This document shows, piece after piece, positions 14,801 to 64,000 of a stretch of DNA of 64,000 nucleotides; within the stretch, counting starts at the first letter, position 1, and every line of letters starts with the position of its first letter. The stretch covers positions 1 to 64,000 of the forward strand of contig JAECUM010001136.1 of assembly GCA_016617855.1 (NCBI GenBank). The letters are read 5' to 3'. This stretch comes from Megalonaias nervosa. Its lineage: Eukaryota > Mollusca > Bivalvia > Unionida > Unionidae. Made by a program: the position numbers and the translations under genes. The notes beneath the pieces are model-generated. The model ran no database searches. It had not been told where the DNA came from and saw only the letters and a program-made list of their open reading frames with translations.

Positions 14801-17150
14801 TAAAGGTTGAACTTGAATAATCAGCAGATTTTCAAACAAAAGAAAATAATATATTGTGGGCTTTTGTAATGCAATGACATAGTTCATGTTAATAATGAAA
14901 TAAATTTAAACGAGATCTGATTTACATCTATATGCTTATCTAATATGATCTAGAATTCATTAACATAAGGGTAAATATTTAAAGCTATTAGAAGCGTTAA
15001 TATTGTCATTATAATTAACAGAAATTTAACAAAGTTCAAATAAACTTCACAACTGACAGAAAATATCTGCTAAATTACAGATTCTATTCTAAAACAGAAA
15101 AAATTGGTGAATTGTCCACAGTTTCTAAAATAATTCCAAAAAATAAACAAATGACAACAATCCTGTTAATGAACCACATGCCTAAAGTTGGCCACTCATG
15201 CACTGTCAAACATGTAGGTTTTGAATTCACTAGTTGCCCCAGTATCAGACAACAAATGCGTTGAAAACCTGCATTACTGCAGACATCCATATAAAGGCTG
15301 TCAAGTGTCTATTTGTGCAAACTATAGACAAAATGGGACAGAGCAGAGCTAGAAATGTAGGGCAGAATCATAGATGTACCAGGTTACCCAGACAAATTCA
15401 AATAGTGGTCTCTGTTGACCAAAGGTCACCCACTTTTATGGTCAGTTTTATAGGATGGCCGTCCCTCTAATGCACGGACACATAAAGGAGTTTTGAGATA
15501 GAAATCACACAAATATTTGTTGATTGCTACATTCAACACGCTGACATTTGTACCAAATTGACAATAAAGTACCTACTGTTTGCCTTGAGTGAGTGCAACA
15601 TCAGGTCACCACATTTTAGCCCTCATGATTTTTTTCTCGTAGATTAAGAAATAGTTTTGAAATCTTTCAAGACTAAAAGCAGTCAATCATACGCCAAGTT
15701 AATTTCCTTTCTAGATACTGAGCAATTTTTGGCAAGGAATCAATTCTTGCAAACAGTGGAGAAGTGTCATGCATTCTAATTTTAGAATGACTAAGAAAAG
15801 CAATTTGACTAAACAAAGAATGGGAGAGTTCTCTGATGACGACTGAGAAATCTCATGCCAGAAAAAATAAAATAAACATCAGTTATACATTCTACAGTAG
15901 TATGAAAATGGAATAGACTGAGAATGATATTAATACCTAGATTTTAGTGAATTGGTTTTAGAATCATTTTTTCTTAACTGCAATTAATACGTATTTATAA
16001 TTATTTCAATTTTATCATAACCATCCCATAGCATGGATGTGATTTTGAAATTAAATATTAAACCTTTAACGTTTAGTTATGCCTTTCTTTAATGTAATTA
16101 TCATTTATACTTGTTTCTTCCCCCTCTTGAAAGACCACCCGTCTAATAAGGCCAAATTCCTGCTTCAGAGGAGGGTGATCTTATAAGATTGGAACAGCAG
16201 TAATATCAGAGCACCTGTTCCATAACGACATTACAATTCTGACTCTATACGAGGGAGATATGTCCACAAAGAACAAAAGATCTTTAGGTCCCATGAGTGT
16301 CTGCTATATAGATTTAACTATATAATGAGAATATCTACCTAAAATATTTGTTCACTGACAGATTACTCTTGTCAGTTTAAAATTACATTAATTACATATA
16401 AACAGTCAATTACAAAAGGTGAGCTTTGCTCAATGGTCTAAAATTCATTTTATAATATGAAAAAAGTAAACTTATACAAGCAACAAGGCATACCTACTAA
16501 AGAAACACATAATCTAAAATGTAATAGTTTACAACTGTATTTCATTGCACTTACATAATAGTATGTATTTATTTAAAATATGATATTATAACAACAAGTA
16601 TCATATGGAGATGATATATCTCCTGTGTCACGCTACTTATATGCAGACTCCTAATGAAAAGTCCACAACTCCAAAGTCATATACTACTTATTCTACAATA
16701 TTTCTAGAGTAACAAACAATACCGAATGCTGAAAACTCTAAGTATGACAAGACATCATTGCAATTAGCCTGACATGTGTACCAAGCTTGGCTGAAATTCC
16801 TTTAATAGTTTGATATTTTTGCCCTGGAAAGAAAATATATTGAGAGACATCCACACACATATGTACAAAATGGCTGGTAGATCCACCTGATATTACATAC
16901 AAAGTGAATAACAATCTATTGATGAATTTGATATGTCCAAATACTCAAGAGGTTACAGTGTTACATTCAACTAGCTGCTTGATTAATGAAGGTCTAAAAC
17001 AATTTTTCTCTAGCTACGCTTATAACGGTTCAATGGACTAGGACAAAAGTTTTAGAAGTCCTTGGAAGTTATACTGCAGTTTTATCTAGATGTCCCAATG
17101 CCCCACTGGAGCTGGACCGGTTCTCCTGACCAACATTACCTACATTCAAC
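11865..17150. other. Gene-free stretch downstream of the TRPM2-like gene
   Basis: AT-rich sequence lying 3' of the minus-strand channel gene. It could be intergenic or partly a long 3' UTR. No exon or RNA gene is recognisable. A small 31-bp repeat (two copies, TTTGGTTCCATTCAAGA...) lies at about 13,540-13,602. Confidence 0.45.
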
Positions 17151-17151
17151 T

Positions 17152-17157
17152 TTTATT
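17152..17157 (-). terminator. Candidate poly(A) signal AATAAA, distal
   Basis: The plus strand reads TTTATT, giving AATAAA on the gene's strand about 85 bases beyond the stop codon. It would give a short 3' UTR of about 100 bases. The motif is common by chance in DNA this AT-rich, so it is only a candidate. Confidence 0.3.
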
Positions 17158-17232
17158 CCAGTCAAAGTCTCACATGACATTTACTAATTTTTCATGCATG
17201 CTCTTGATCAGAAAGTCTTTGGAAGTTATTGT

Positions 17233-17238
17233 TTTATT
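17233..17238 (-). terminator. Candidate poly(A) signal AATAAA, 4 bases after the stop
   Basis: The gene's strand reads TTCTAAAGGCAATAAAAC, so AATAAA begins four bases after the TAA stop. If used, the 3' UTR would be only some 20-30 bases, which is unusually short. The distal AATAAA near 17,155 is the alternative. Confidence 0.3.
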
Positions 17239-17242
17239 GCCT

Positions 17243-62884
<45,642 letters not shown>

Positions 62885-63792
62885 CTGTTGAATGTGGAAG
62901 TTAATTAGAATCATGTGAAATAAAAACATATATATTCAAAAGGGTATTGTACATTAAGTCCTAACTATCACCATGATCTGGTAAATAACATTCAAAGCCT
63001 GAACCTTATTTTTAGTTTTAGCAAACATTTTAGACATCTTGAGGCTATTAACTAATTGAATTTCATTAAGAAGTCAACACCTAATCAAGCACAGAGAATG
63101 AACTTCTATCTTGTTTTAATAATTGTAACCATGTACACATATACACAGCTAGAGTAACTGCAACAAAGAAAGCAATTTTCAGAGCCTGATCAAAAGCTGT
63201 CTTAAATCATTGTTATTACCTATTAATAAGAAGGTGGGCATCCTTAACATGTAATGGCTGCATATCGAACAGATTTGGATGCTTGTGTAATAAAAGAAGA
63301 ATAATAACACTTTTGGAAAAGTAATGCCTAGTGCGTTAAATGTGGTATCTGTATATAAAACAAGCATTTTCATTAATGTGGTGGACATAAAAATAACTTT
63401 TGAGATAACTGGAGGAAATTTTGTATCTCATCATTCATAGTTTTTTGTTTTTTTTTTATTCTGAGAAAAATTATTTTCAAGCGCCACATTGAAAGCCAAT
63501 TCAACACAAATTTAAGTGCCAGACATTAAGTGTGAACACAATCCAAAATGCAAATGTATCAATTATATGCTGCTGGAAACAAAATCAAGAAGATGAATGA
63601 AGTAAATAGAAATATTGTGTACCACATTCACTTTTACTTCTGTATCATATTCATAACATAGCTGTAATTAAGTGAGTTTGTTGTCAGTACAAACTACCAA
63701 TGTCAAGACCTAATTAACAATACCATATTTACCTGCCTTAAAGTCAAGTGAAACTGTAAGCAACATAGATCCTGATCTGCTCTCACATAAAG

Positions 63793-63984
63793 TGCCTGCA
63801 ATTCAGGGTCAATGTTGTTTATTGTACTGATTACATAGAGTGCCTGCAATTCAGGGTCTATCTTGTTTGTTGTACTGATTACACAAAGTGCCTGCAATTC
63901 AGGGTCTATCTTGTTTGTTGTACTGATTACATAAAGTGCCTGCAATTCAGGGTCTATGTTGTTTGTTGTACTGATTACAACTAA
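63793..63984. repeat. 48-bp minisatellite, 4 copies
   Basis: TGCCTGCAATTCAGGGTCTA begins at 63793, 63841, 63889 and 63937, an exact 48-bp period with few mismatches. Since 48 is divisible by three, the minus strand reads as a 16-residue repeat and stays open. There is no family match and no splice support, so I treat it as an intronic minisatellite. Confidence 0.95.
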
Positions 63985-64000
63985 AAAAATGCACTACTCC

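Overview
This is eukaryotic genomic DNA: AT-rich, intron-dense and full of repeats, with no operons, ribosome binding sites or long ORFs. A lophotrochozoan, most likely a mollusc, is the best guess. The reasons are an invertebrate-type TRPM2 gene with a NUDT9-like tail, two families of tRNA-derived SINEs whose 3' ends look like molluscan SINEs, a DIRS-type retrotransposon and many minisatellites. The species cannot be named from this.

The only host gene recognised is a TRPM2-like cation channel on the minus strand. Its 3' half fills about 17.2-62.9 kb. I place 14 coding exons whose donors, acceptors and codon phases all agree, giving 711 codons that run from transmembrane helix S3 to the stop codon. 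In order they encode S3-S4, S5 and the selectivity filter, the turret and S6, the TRP helix, a coiled-coil region, and a complete NUDT9-homology (NUDT9H) domain. S1-S2 and the long N-terminal MHR region lie beyond 64,000. The 13 introns range from 643 bp to about 8 kb.

Layout. 1-2.6 kb: nothing recognised. 2.6-5.4 kb: a decayed protein-primed family-B DNA polymerase (Polinton/adintovirus-like), minus strand. 5.4-17.2 kb: no genes; holds a SINE relic and a 433-bp tandem duplication. 17.2-33.3 kb: NUDT9H exons separated by minisatellite-rich introns. 33.3-41.2 kb: a large intron with a 34-bp satellite of about 1.6 kb, split by a SINE with a perfect 15-bp target-site duplication. 41.2-49.9 kb: coiled-coil exons. 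52.9-62.9 kb: membrane exons, with a degraded DIRS-type tyrosine-recombinase retrotransposon (about 57.2-60.5 kb) in the intron between the S4 and S5 exons.

The most interesting biology is in the channel's enzyme-like tail. The NUDT9H domain keeps much of the NUDT9 framework, but its Nudix box has lost the Gly, the first Glu and the Arg-Glu pair and keeps only the terminal Glu-Glu. The acidic filter resembles Ca2+-permeable TRPMs rather than the vertebrate TRPM2 filter. Together these suggest an ADP-ribose-binding channel whose hydrolase was lost along a path different from the vertebrate one.
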